This document shows, piece by piece, positions 7,840-16,247 of a stretch of DNA of 33,934 bases (positions within the stretch are counted from its first letter, which is position 1; each line of letters starts with the position of its first letter). The notes under the pieces are model-generated. The model searched no databases. It saw only the letters and a program-made list of their open reading frames with translations, and was not told the DNA's origin. Source of the stretch: a virus. The position numbers and the translations under genes were made by a program. The stretch is from positions 1-33,934 of the IMG/VR virus record IMGVR_UViG_3300026519_000042; one strand, written 5' to 3'.

Positions 7840-9036
7840 ATGCCGAATACCATTCTCACAGCGGACATGATTACCCGGGAGGCCCTCCGCATCCTCCACA
7901 ACAAGTTGTCGTTCGTCGGCAAGGTGATGCGTCAATATGACGATGCATTTGCCAAGACGGGCGCAAAGATCGGCGACACGCTGAGAATCCGTCTGCCGAA
8001 CCAGTATACTGTCAGAACGGGCGCTGCCCTGTCTGCGCAGGATACGACCGAGCAGAACACGTCCCTGGCTGTCGCCACGCAGAAGGGCGTCGATACGTCG
8101 TTCACCACGCGGGAGCTGACCATGAGCCTGGATGACTTTTCCGAAAGGATCCTGGAGCCTGCCATGGCGGTCCTCGCTGCGAACATCGAATCGGACGCCT
8201 TCAGCATGACCAAGGAGGTCTACAACCTTGTCGGTACGCCAGGCACCACGCCGGCAACCCTGAAGGTCTTCTTGGATGCCAGGGCGAAGCTGAACCAGTT
8301 CCTGGCGCCGAAGGACAACAATCGCTGTATCCAGATGAACTCTGAGACCAGCGCTTCTGTTGTCGATGCGCTGAAGGGACTGTTCCAGGACAGCCAGGCC
8401 ATCAAGAAGCAGTACAAGGAAGGCATGATGGGCCGGACTGCCGGGTTCGAGTGGTTCGAGAACGAACTGATCTACAATCACACCAATGGCACGCAGGGTG
8501 GTACGCCGCTTGTCAACGGTGCGAACCAGACCGGCACTTCTTTGGTCACTGACGGATGGTCGGCTAACGCCACGATCAAGGCGGGCACGGTGTTTACCAT
8601 TGCCGGCGTGAACGCGGTTCACCAGGAGACCAAGGTGGATTACGGTTTTCTGAAGCAGTTTGTGGTGACTGCTGACGCGACTGCCGATGGTCTTGGTGCG
8701 GCCACGCTGTCGATCAGTCCTTCCATCACGACGACTGGCGCGTACCAGAACGTCTCTGCTGGCCCGGCTGACAATGCCGCTCTGACGCTGGTGGGTAGTG
8801 CGAGCACGACCTATCCGCAGAACCTGGCATTTCACAAGGACGCTTTCGCATTTGCGACTGCTGATCTTGAAATGCCGGAGGGCGTGCATTTTGCAAGCCG
8901 CCAGGTGTACGACGGCATCAGCATGCGGATCGTCCGTCAGTATGACATCAATACGGACAAGATCCCGTGCCGTATCGATGTCCTGTACGGGTACAAGGCA
9001 GTTCGCCCTGAGCTGGCCTGCCGCATCACTGGCTGA
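7840..9036 (+). CDS. major capsid (coat) protein, P22 gp5-like
   Basis: 398 residues with a strong AAGGAGG ribosome site. The N-terminus (TILTADMITREALRILHNKL), GAKIGDTLRIRLPNQYTV, ALSAQDTTE, QKGVDTSFT, and LSLDDFSERILEPAMA-like text (MSLDDFSERILEPAMAVLAA) are diagnostic of P22-type coats with the HK97 fold. A Gly/Ala/Thr-rich insertion follows around residues 210-320, and a conserved end reads IDVLYGYKAVRPELACRI. It forms the icosahedral shell with the upstream scaffold. The strong leader and immediate terminator fit its high expression. Confidence 0.95.
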   Translation: MPNTILTADMITREALRILHNKLSFVGKVMRQYDDAFAKTGAKIGDTLRIRLPNQYTVRTGAALSAQDTTEQNTSLAVATQKGVDTSFTTRELTMSLDDFSERILEPAMAVLAANIESDAFSMTKEVYNLVGTPGTTPATLKVFLDARAKLNQFLAPKDNNRCIQMNSETSASVVDALKGLFQDSQAIKKQYKEGMMGRTAGFEWFENELIYNHTNGTQGGTPLVNGANQTGTSLVTDGWSANATIKAGTVFTIAGVNAVHQETKVDYGFLKQFVVTADATADGLGAATLSISPSITTTGAYQNVSAGPADNAALTLVGSASTTYPQNLAFHKDAFAFATADLEMPEGVHFASRQVYDGISMRIVRQYDINTDKIPCRIDVLYGYKAVRPELACRITG

Positions 9037-9041
9037 TAACA

Positions 9042-9070
9042 GGGGGGGGTTCGCCCCCCCCCTCTTTTTT
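9042..9070 (+). terminator. strong intrinsic terminator after the coat gene
   Basis: Eight G (9042-9049), a TTCG loop, then a run of C (9054-9062) followed by TCTTTTTT. This is an 8-bp all-GC stem with a U tract, six bases after the coat stop. It should lower expression of tail genes relative to the coat gene; some readthrough or antitermination must occur because no obvious promoter precedes 9084. Confidence 0.92.
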
Positions 9071-9083
9071 ACAGGAGGCACGC

Positions 9084-9263
9084 ATGGATACATGGCTTTA
9101 TCACAGGGAACATGGCGGAAAGATATTCTCCCTGTCTGACGATGACGTAAAGCGCTCTGAGGAAATGGAGGAACTCTACGCCCAGGGCTGGCAGGATACT
9201 CCTGTCGTGAAGAAGAGGGGACGCCCGAGAAAGATCGATGGCGACGTATCAGAACCTCGTTGA
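9084..9263 (+). CDS. 59-residue acidic/basic protein with an AT-hook-like tail
   Basis: ATG 9084 is preceded by ACAGGAGGCACGC, one of the best ribosome sites here. It encodes MDTWLYHREHGGKIFSLSDD and ends with PVVKKRGRPRKIDGDVSEPR. The N-terminal YH-x-x-x-G-K-I-F and 'GWQDTPVVKK' resemble small proteins found right after coat genes in many phages. KRGRPRK is a textbook AT-hook core (GRP flanked by basics), suggesting minor-groove DNA contact. The last 26 bp overlap the next gene. Function is unknown; possibly a head-completion or DNA-binding accessory. Confidence 0.75.
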   Translation: MDTWLYHREHGGKIFSLSDDDVKRSEEMEELYAQGWQDTPVVKKRGRPRKIDGDVSEPR

Positions 9264-9927
9264 CGGGGCCTTGCGCCTCATCGGCGCGATTGAGAGCGGC
9301 GAGGCACCATCGTCTGATGAGAGTAATGACGCCATAGAGGCCCTGAACCAGATGCTTTCCAGCTGGTACGAGGAAGGCATCTATATCCCGTCAAGAACAA
9401 GGGAAAGCTTCACGCTGACATCATCCAAGGAGTCGTACAGCATCGGATCAGGCGGCGATCTGAGTACGTCATGGCCGATGACGATAGAGTCGGCTTATTG
9501 GCGCAAGGACAATGTCGATTACCCTATGCACTTCATGGACGAGCGGGAATATTCCGTTATTGCCAACAAGCTGACTTCATCCAGGCCGACGAGGCTCTAT
9601 TACGAGCCTTCCTATCCTTTGGGAGATATCAGATTTGACTATCTCCCTGATATCACGTACCAGCTCAACCTTGTTTCGCTGAAGCCGTTGTCAGACGTAT
9701 CCCTGACAGACAACGTTGATTTGCCTGGCTCGTTCAGGCGTGCGCTGAAGTTCAACCTTGCCATAGATATCGCGCCTGAATATGGACGGCCTGTTCCTGC
9801 CGAAGTCGCTGCAGGGGCAATCGAGTCAAAGAGGGCGATAGAGCGCAGGATGGCGATATCCAGGACGCCAGAACTGATGACCGAGTTCGGTTCCCGTGGA
9901 CGTTACGACATCTATTCAGACACATGA
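9238..9927 (+). CDS. head-completion / tail accessory factor, P22 gp4-like
   Basis: 229 residues. The opening MATYQNLVDGALRLIGAIES, then DAIEALNQMLSSWYEEGI, 'SFTLTSSKESYSIG', and 'FRRALKFNLAIDIAPEYGRP' fit the P22 tail accessory factor family, which plugs the portal after packaging. The P22 protein also has a lytic activity, but no catalytic residues can be assigned here. It overlaps the upstream small gene and the next gene (ATGA), and is followed by the gp10-like gene as in P22-type tail modules. Confidence 0.87.
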   Translation: MATYQNLVDGALRLIGAIESGEAPSSDESNDAIEALNQMLSSWYEEGIYIPSRTRESFTLTSSKESYSIGSGGDLSTSWPMTIESAYWRKDNVDYPMHFMDEREYSVIANKLTSSRPTRLYYEPSYPLGDIRFDYLPDITYQLNLVSLKPLSDVSLTDNVDLPGSFRRALKFNLAIDIAPEYGRPVPAEVAAGAIESKRAIERRMAISRTPELMTEFGSRGRYDIYSDT

Positions 9928-11447
9928 AGATCAGGATACCGCTTGCGGTTGATCTGCACATCAACAAATTCTATGGCGCGACGATATCAGAGTATGATCG
10001 CGGCATAACGAATGGCGTCATAGAGAGGATTGGCGACAGGCTGTACGTTACGCAGAGACCTTCCATAGACATATTCGAGGACGCAAGCGCGACGGTGTCA
10101 GACAAGAGAGGCCGGGCTGTATATTATTGGGACGAAAGTGGTTCTCTCTATTTCGTCAATAACAATACTGTCTACAAGGCAACCTATTCATCTGTAATAG
10201 GTACGATATCTACAGGTACCAAGAAATGCCATTTTCTTGTTCTGAACAGCACGCTTGTATTACTCGACCAGGAGAATAATCAGGGCTGGACAATCAATCT
10301 CTCTGGCATGCTTACGGAAATAATAGATACTGATTTTCCTACGAAGCAGACTCCTGCAATAGGCCTTGCCTATGGTGGCGCAGTTCTTGATGGCTATCTT
10401 TTTGTTCTCGGAGAGAATGGGGTAATTTATAACTCTGATCTCGAAAATCCTTCATCATGGACCGGAACAAACTTCATCGACGCGGAACGCGAACCTGATG
10501 GCGGCGCTTATCTTGGCAAACATCATGATCACCTTGTTGCGTTAGGAGTCAGGACGATAGAGTTTTTCTATAATGCAGCAAACCCTGTAGGGTCTCCTCT
10601 ATCACGCCGCCAGGATGTTGCCTATAACGTGGGCTGTGTTGATGGTGCTTCCGTATGGGAAGAGGGTGACCGGATATTCTTCATAGGCAGTGCCTACAGC
10701 GGCCAGCTCAGGGCGTATGTCATCGAGAATTTCTCCGTGAGGAGAATATCATCGCCGACCGTAGAATCTTTTATTTCCCAGGCCATAGTAAAGGACGGGT
10801 ACTCTGTTTTTGGCAGTGGGTTTACAGCCCAGGGTCATACGTATTACATAATTACACTGTACAATACGCCTTCTGATGTCTCTCCTGAGATCACGCTTGT
10901 GTATGACTTGAATACTGACAAATGGCATGTCTGGGAAACATCGATAGGCGGATTGTCAAGATTCCCTCTGATCGGGTGGACGATAAGGACTGGTGTACTT
11001 CCGAGGTACGGTGAAGGAATCATGGTCAACGGTGATCTCATCACAATAAACGATGACCTGAATCCGATAGACAGTATTCTCGGAACAGTTTATGTTGATG
11101 ATGGTTACGTATCACAGGGATATGTTGCATCTTCATCTAACACAAATTTACAAATCCAATTCAATGTGAGGACTGGCCAGTACGATGGCGGGACAGACCT
11201 GGTAAAGTTCTGCTCTGAACTGAGACATATATCAGACCAGACATCAAATTCATTTGATGTTTCAATAAGGTGGGCTGATGAAAAATCAGTCTCGTTCTCT
11301 TCACCAAGGAATATGGACTCGTCAAGATACAGGAAGATACGGAGAGCAGGGAGGTTCAGGAGAAGGAACTTTCAGGTAGAGTATTCAGGATCTGATCAAA
11401 TACGTCTGGAGGCCATTGAAATGAATGTCGAGGCGGGAACGAAATGA
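9924..11447 (+). CDS. packaged-DNA stabilisation / tail hub protein, P22 gp10-like
   Basis: 507 residues, start overlapping the gp4-like stop. It begins MKIRIPLAVDLHINKFYG and shows repeated blade-like strands: VYYWDESGSLYFVNNNTVYK, LAYGGAVLDGYLFVLGENG, HHDHLVALGVRTIEFFYNAA, SVWEEGDRIFFIGSA. This pattern matches the P22 gp10 beta-propeller hub that sits below gp4 and carries the tail fibre or needle. AT content and ATA codons rise here compared with the head genes. Confidence 0.87.
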   Translation: MKIRIPLAVDLHINKFYGATISEYDRGITNGVIERIGDRLYVTQRPSIDIFEDASATVSDKRGRAVYYWDESGSLYFVNNNTVYKATYSSVIGTISTGTKKCHFLVLNSTLVLLDQENNQGWTINLSGMLTEIIDTDFPTKQTPAIGLAYGGAVLDGYLFVLGENGVIYNSDLENPSSWTGTNFIDAEREPDGGAYLGKHHDHLVALGVRTIEFFYNAANPVGSPLSRRQDVAYNVGCVDGASVWEEGDRIFFIGSAYSGQLRAYVIENFSVRRISSPTVESFISQAIVKDGYSVFGSGFTAQGHTYYIITLYNTPSDVSPEITLVYDLNTDKWHVWETSIGGLSRFPLIGWTIRTGVLPRYGEGIMVNGDLITINDDLNPIDSILGTVYVDDGYVSQGYVASSSNTNLQIQFNVRTGQYDGGTDLVKFCSELRHISDQTSNSFDVSIRWADEKSVSFSSPRNMDSSRYRKIRRAGRFRRRNFQVEYSGSDQIRLEAIEMNVEAGTK

Positions 11448-11713
11448 GCATCAATCTTGGTCCATCTCCACAAATAACAGAGTTCGGGCCTGTATGGAGG
11501 AGATGGTTATACGAACTCTATGTAAGAGTAAAGCCCGGACCGTTCATGATAAAGGCCTATGCAAAGGCGAATCTCCCGAGTGCATCATCATGGTCTGACA
11601 ATTCGACATTCTCTTCACTGGTATATGTAACGGACGATGCAGGAGGTCCTGTTGTCGCTTTCTCAGACGGGACTAACTGGAGAAGGGTGACAGACAGGGC
11701 AATTATTTCATAG
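11444..11713 (+). CDS. small conserved phage tail-region protein
   Basis: 89 residues, start overlapping the hub gene (ATGA). The C-terminal half (SLVYVTDDAGGPVVAFSDG, NWRRVTDRAIIS) is a motif common in phage virion proteins, where it forms a short beta segment. The N-terminus has WRRWLYELYVRV, possibly helical. It lies between hub and fibre, so it may be an adaptor or neck peptide. No enzymatic motif is seen. Confidence 0.75.
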   Translation: MSINLGPSPQITEFGPVWRRWLYELYVRVKPGPFMIKAYAKANLPSASSWSDNSTFSSLVYVTDDAGGPVVAFSDGTNWRRVTDRAIIS

Positions 11714-11724
11714 CAGGTGACGAC

Positions 11725-13857
11725 ATGCCGACAATCACACTCAGATCAGTCAAAGGCGCAGAACTGACGTATAACGAACTCGATACGAATTTCAAGCGTA
11801 TCGTTGTAGCGAAAACTGCAAACTACACTACTGCCCTATCCGACAACAGGAATATCATATCATGCAATGGCACATTCACCGTGACGTTGCTTGCTGCATC
11901 GACTGCAGGAACTGCGCATACAGGCGATTACCGTGTCACGATAAAGAACATAGGAACTGGTACTGTTACTGTTGCGCCATCTGGAACCGATACGATTGAT
12001 GGTGCGAATTCGAGTATATCGCTTGCTCAAAATGACTGCGTCACTGTTGTACTGAACAGCGCTGGAAACGGATATGACATAGTTAACAGGACCGACAAGA
12101 AAGTACAGCTCCAGGAGACGGCTGTTGACCTGAACGGAAACTTTCTGACACTCGACGCAGACGGCGACACTGGTATTGATGCATCGACTGATGACAATAT
12201 CCTGTTCAAGATAGGTAACGTCAACAGGCATGTCTTCGGCGGGCCGCATGTTGGATTCGGTGTAACAGCGCTTGATGGCTGGGGTGGTGGTACGGCGTTG
12301 CAGGTAGGCACTAACATGGCGTTATGGGATGATGCGGGTGGTTCTGCAGACTATATCAACAACGCTTATTACAATTTGGGGTGGAAGTATGCATCAAACG
12401 GATATGCTTCCAAGGTCCAATTAGCTAATAATGGTGCTATTAACTTTAGTGTCGCTCCCTCCGGCATAGCAGGAAACGCGATTAGTTGGACGACTGCGCT
12501 GACTATCAATAATGATGGATCCGCTGTTTTTGGGAAAAATGTAACCCTTAATGGAGGCTTATTGGTTAGATCCCCAGATACACACCTAAATTTGTACGAT
12601 ACAGATGCTGCAGATCCAAATGACAGGATTATCATTCAGAAGCAGGATCAATTCCTGGAGTGGCTTTTTACTGATGCTTCTGCAAGTACTACCACGCGGC
12701 TATTCCGTCAAAAAAATGATGGCACAGCAGTTTTTGAAGGATTTACGTCTATAAGCAATATAGATGTATTTAACCTTTTGCCTACAGATTTCGGTGCTGG
12801 GAAGCCCAAGTTCCGTATCAATAAGAGCACCAAAGCGGCTGACTGGATTCTGGGGCTGATTGATACAACTACAAGCAACGTCGGTAACCTGATATTCGAA
12901 GCCGGTGGCTTTGAGTTCCGGAACAACGGTGTCTGGATTGGCAATCCCTCAGGATTGAACAAAGGCCCTGGGTCGTTGAATGCGGAGAAGTTGTTTGTTA
13001 GTGGAGAGGAGTTGAAGGTCATCGGCACATATACCGCGATGGGTGCAAGTGCCCTGCCTGCACCAACGAACGGATCTACCGCGTTTGGCGTTTTTGCACT
13101 CGGAAATGGGTCAATGAGTGGTACTGATAACACGGCTATAGGGTACTATGCAGGTAGGTTTTTACAGACGTCTCTAAGGAATACCGCAGTAGGAGCTTAT
13201 GCGCTTTATTCAGAAACCGGCGGCGTAGGTTATAACGTAGCTATAGGGTATAACGCATGCTATACCCAAGACGGAAGTACCGAAAATGTAGCTATAGGAG
13301 CATACTCTTCTTTGACATTAACCACCGGATTCGCGAATACGACAGTAGGATTTAGGAGCGGGAGCTACATAACAACCGGAAGTTTTAACACTTTCATAGG
13401 CCGACACGCTGGATATGCTGGAACGGTCAACGTGACTGGGAACACAAATGTCTGCATAGGAAACTTTTCTTCTTTATCTTCAGGGTCTGTGTCCAACGAG
13501 GTGAACATATATAACGGCTCCGTTACTGCCCGCTTCCAGGGCGCCGCGTCCGGATGGAGCTTCGTATCGGACGCGAGGGATAAGGAAGATGTGAGGGATC
13601 TCAACCTAGGCTTGGACTTCCTATTGCGCCTTTCGCCGAGGCGCTTTCGTTGGAATATTAGGGACTCGGAGGTGGATAGGGGGCGAGAAGCTGTCGGCTT
13701 TATCGCGCAAGAGGTCCTTGCGATATGTGAAGAGATGGAGGCTGATTGCGCCAACCTCATCGATACGAATGATCCAGAGCGTTATCAGATGACCATCACG
13801 AACCTTATTCCGATTATCGTCAAATCGATACAGGAGATTGTGAGAAAACTGCAATGA
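11725..13857 (+). CDS. tail fibre with S74 intramolecular chaperone domain
   Basis: 710 residues. The N-terminal MPTITLRSVKGAELTYNELD is a virion-anchoring motif of phage fibres. Residues about 467-595 carry repeats such as NTAIGYYAG, NTAVGAYAL, NVAIGYNAC and NTTVGFRSG, resembling trimeric YadA-like head repeats. The C-terminal ~96 residues are an S74 auto-chaperone: S615-D-x-R-x-K620, then GFIAQEV and LIPIIVKSIQEI. The S/K dyad is expected to release the chaperone by self-cleavage before S615 after trimer folding. Codon use shifts from about 12.4 kb onward (more TTA, CTA, TTG, AGT), suggesting an exchanged receptor-binding region. Confidence 0.92.
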   Translation: MPTITLRSVKGAELTYNELDTNFKRIVVAKTANYTTALSDNRNIISCNGTFTVTLLAASTAGTAHTGDYRVTIKNIGTGTVTVAPSGTDTIDGANSSISLAQNDCVTVVLNSAGNGYDIVNRTDKKVQLQETAVDLNGNFLTLDADGDTGIDASTDDNILFKIGNVNRHVFGGPHVGFGVTALDGWGGGTALQVGTNMALWDDAGGSADYINNAYYNLGWKYASNGYASKVQLANNGAINFSVAPSGIAGNAISWTTALTINNDGSAVFGKNVTLNGGLLVRSPDTHLNLYDTDAADPNDRIIIQKQDQFLEWLFTDASASTTTRLFRQKNDGTAVFEGFTSISNIDVFNLLPTDFGAGKPKFRINKSTKAADWILGLIDTTTSNVGNLIFEAGGFEFRNNGVWIGNPSGLNKGPGSLNAEKLFVSGEELKVIGTYTAMGASALPAPTNGSTAFGVFALGNGSMSGTDNTAIGYYAGRFLQTSLRNTAVGAYALYSETGGVGYNVAIGYNACYTQDGSTENVAIGAYSSLTLTTGFANTTVGFRSGSYITTGSFNTFIGRHAGYAGTVNVTGNTNVCIGNFSSLSSGSVSNEVNIYNGSVTARFQGAASGWSFVSDARDKEDVRDLNLGLDFLLRLSPRRFRWNIRDSEVDRGREAVGFIAQEVLAICEEMEADCANLIDTNDPERYQMTITNLIPIIVKSIQEIVRKLQ

Positions 13858-14228
13858 AGATAAAAGACATAATGGAAGCATATATTCCTTTGAAGATGCT
13901 GTGCAAGAACAGGATGCCTTTTGACGTAGCTTTGAAGCTTGCAAGACTTGTAAGAGAGATGGATTCATTCGTCTCGGACTATGAGGAGTCTGTCAGGAAT
14001 TTCGCAGACTCGCTGGGTGCAAAGTATGACAGAGTAAACGGCCTACTCACTCTTGACAGCGACTCTGACAGGGAGAAACTCGATGAGTATATCGAGGGAC
14101 TGAAGGACCAGGAAGTTAACCTCGCGAGCGAGATTCCCCTGCTGGACATTGATGAATTGATAAAAATGGGCATAAGTGTCGAGCCGAACGCGCTTGTAAA
14201 TCTGATAGGCTTCGTGATTCGAGAATAA
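13854..14228 (+). CDS. conserved phage protein, DUF1617-like
   Basis: 124 residues, ATGA overlap with the fibre gene. It is helical with charged residues: MKIKDIMEAYIPLKMLCKNR, 'PFDVALKLARLVREMD', and a C-terminal LDIDELIKMGISVEPNAL. This layout, an N-terminal KIKDI helix and an IDxxDL-type end, resembles the DUF1617 family, whose role is unknown. It lies between fibre and ejection genes. Family placement is from memory and moderate. Confidence 0.65.
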   Translation: MKIKDIMEAYIPLKMLCKNRMPFDVALKLARLVREMDSFVSDYEESVRNFADSLGAKYDRVNGLLTLDSDSDREKLDEYIEGLKDQEVNLASEIPLLDIDELIKMGISVEPNALVNLIGFVIRE

Positions 14229-14229
14229 A

Positions 14230-14249
14230 TGCAGGGAATGTTCCCTGCA
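14230..14249 (+). other. 9-bp perfect palindrome in an intergenic gap
   Basis: TGCAGGGAA (14230-14238) and TTCCCTGCA (14241-14249) are exact inverted repeats around TG. The RNA would form a stable hairpin. No U tract follows, and AGGAG for the next gene comes just after it, so a processing or stability element fits better than a terminator. Confidence 0.55.
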
Positions 14250-14262
14250 CAGGAGATTCGAG

Positions 14263-15363
14263 ATGATACACAAGAAGATAAAGAAAGGGTTCAAAAAACT
14301 CGGCAACTGGGTTGATGACACCTTTCTTGGCGGAGAAGAGAGGAAAGCTGGAAAGGAGATATCCAGAGGGTACGGAGAGGCTGCCAAAAGGACCGGAGAA
14401 TTAAGGAATCGACTTCTCGGATATTACAAGCCATATTACGAGCAAGGTGCCAGGTCATTCAAGGAGTTCAGCCGTGACGCATCGCAGAGGCCGTCAAACT
14501 TTATCTATAGGTACCGCCCACCGTCTTTCTCGTACAATCGTAACATGCCAGAGTTCCAGGAAAGGTCCAGGATAGCGCCACAGGAGTTTGCGTATGAAGA
14601 AACTCTTCCGGAATTCCAGGAACGCGGGAGATTCTCATTTTCTCCAGACCAGATAGAAAGTAACCCTTCGTACCAGTTCAGGCTCCAGCAGGGACTGAAG
14701 GCGCTCGACAGAGCCAATGCAGCGAGAGGATTTCGGGGGTCTGGGAACAGGCTTATCGATCTCGTCAATTACGCCCAGGGACTTGCATCGACTGAATATG
14801 AAAACGAGTTCAGGAGACAGCTCGCGGCAGATGCTGAGAACTATGCTCGCGGAGCGCGTGAATACGAGTATGATTATGGTCGTGAGCAGGATCTCTACAG
14901 ACGTGCGCTTGGCGAAGACGAGCTGAACTATGCGAGGTCTTTGCAGGCGAACATGGAGAATTACGCCAGGGGCGCGAGGGAATATGAATACGATTACGGG
15001 CGTGAGCAGGATATCTACAGGCGTGCGCTCGGAGAATACGGACTGGATTACCAGAGAGAGGGTGACATCTACTCACGCGCCCTGCAACAGGATATCCTGA
15101 ATTACGAGCGAGGCCAGAACTACCTGAACAGGCTGCTACAGGTTGCAGGTCTTGGCATGAAGGGTGTGGATGCATACGCCAATGCAGATGCCATGACGAC
15201 CGAGACGATCAACAATGCACTTATCATGGGGCGTGGCGCGAAGGTGTCCGGGAGGATCGCAAGGACAAACGTACTGAGGAATACGATAGAGGATGTCGCC
15301 TCTGCAATCGGTGAGCGAGCCGAAAAACTTGATCTTTCCAAGATACTTTTAGGTATTGTCTGA
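14263..15363 (+). CDS. internal virion / DNA-ejection protein with internal duplication
   Basis: 366 residues with ribosome site AGGAG. A basic N-terminus (MIHKKIKKGFKKLGNWVDD) is followed by LLGYYKPYYEQGARSF and by SNPSYQFRLQQGLKALDRAN, ARGFRGSGN and YAQGLASTEYENEF, the signature of phage DNA-transfer/ejection proteins (P22 gp7/gp20-type function). Residues 192-214 are repeated at 232-254 (core ENYARGAREYEYDYGREQD), and a third weaker unit follows. The C-terminus has a Gly/Ala helix. Likely packed in the capsid and ejected with the genome. Confidence 0.82.
   Translation: MIHKKIKKGFKKLGNWVDDTFLGGEERKAGKEISRGYGEAAKRTGELRNRLLGYYKPYYEQGARSFKEFSRDASQRPSNFIYRYRPPSFSYNRNMPEFQERSRIAPQEFAYEETLPEFQERGRFSFSPDQIESNPSYQFRLQQGLKALDRANAARGFRGSGNRLIDLVNYAQGLASTEYENEFRRQLAADAENYARGAREYEYDYGREQDLYRRALGEDELNYARSLQANMENYARGAREYEYDYGREQDIYRRALGEYGLDYQREGDIYSRALQQDILNYERGQNYLNRLLQVAGLGMKGVDAYANADAMTTETINNALIMGRGAKVSGRIARTNVLRNTIEDVASAIGERAEKLDLSKILLGIV
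14836..15025 (+). repeat. 120-bp-period tandem duplication in the ejection protein gene
   Basis: Two copies starting at 14836 and 14956 encode nearly identical peptides (ENYARGAREYEYDYGREQD), but their DNA differs at many third positions (for example TATGCTCGC against TACGCCAGG). The protein repeat is thus conserved while the DNA has drifted. Confidence 0.85.
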
Positions 15364-16247
15364 TGAGTGTTCACACAATCCCCTTCCAGGGAAGACCTAT
15401 CAATGTCCTGAGCAGGTTTGCCCAGGGAAGGCGTAGAGCGCAGGCAGACAAGGCGAATCAGCTCATGCTGATGAGGGAAGGCATGGGCATACGCGAGACT
15501 GGGAGGAAGTCTCTGTATGATGTCGTAGCGAATGCCAGGTCTGTCCAGGATCCTGAAACGGCTAGGCGTATCCTGTCAGAGGGAGTCAACATCATTCCTA
15601 TCGACAGAAAGAACCGGGAAGTCCTGGAAAGGCTCGTGTCTTCTGATGATGCAACCCTGATGAGGGGGATCGATGCGATTTACAATGCGGTCAGAAAACC
15701 GTCTGTATACGGTGCCCCACAGACGCTTTCGAGAGGCGGAAGGAATGTTCTTGTCCAGTTCGACCAGTATGGGCATCCGCGTGATGTAGATGGCTATGCA
15801 CCGCCAGTTGCTCAGAAGAAACGTCAACCTGTCAAGCCTGTTATCGTTCCTGACAAGGATTCATCGACAGGGTACCGGTATGTCAGCCCGGATGGTGCAA
15901 TCGGGAGAGAGGCACCGCCGCCGAGAAGCACAGAGAAGCCGTTTCAGGTCGATGTCAAGCACGAGAGGCTCATCGGCCAGGCAGTCGCAGAACTGTTCGA
16001 TGGCGTCTACGATATTTCAACCGGGACGTTCAAGTTGAGGGACGACAAGGACAGGCGCCTTGCACTGGCAATCAAGAATCTCGCTGGCAGGATGCTGAAG
16101 GACAGCGGAGGGAAGATGCTTGTCACTGAAGCAGTTGCCAAGGCCGCTCTCAGGTTCGGGATAGAAATCCCGTCAGCCCCATTGGCGAGCCCACCTGAAC
16201 CTGCCGGAGGGATTCCAGAAGGCATAGAGTTCATCGGGTTCGAGTGA
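15363..16247 (+). CDS. putative second ejection/internal virion protein
   Basis: 294 residues, start overlapping the previous stop (TGATG). It is helical and basic at the N-terminus (LSRFAQGRRRAQADKANQLM), with SRGGRNVLVQFDQYGHPRDV in the middle, a Pro-rich linker (about residues 145-200), and a helical end with a short PLASPPEPAGGIPEG tail. It sits between two ejection-type genes, and its end overlaps the large polyvalent gene. I do not recognise a defined family; the role is inferred from position. Confidence 0.65.
   Translation: MSVHTIPFQGRPINVLSRFAQGRRRAQADKANQLMLMREGMGIRETGRKSLYDVVANARSVQDPETARRILSEGVNIIPIDRKNREVLERLVSSDDATLMRGIDAIYNAVRKPSVYGAPQTLSRGGRNVLVQFDQYGHPRDVDGYAPPVAQKKRQPVKPVIVPDKDSSTGYRYVSPDGAIGREAPPPRSTEKPFQVDVKHERLIGQAVAELFDGVYDISTGTFKLRDDKDRRLALAIKNLAGRMLKDSGGKMLVTEAVAKAALRFGIEIPSAPLASPPEPAGGIPEGIEFIGFE

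Noticed and set aside
7420-9093. 557-codon minus-strand frame across scaffold and coat genes
   Set aside because: Arg/His-rich shadow of strongly biased coat codons, running through the coat terminator; no ribosome site.
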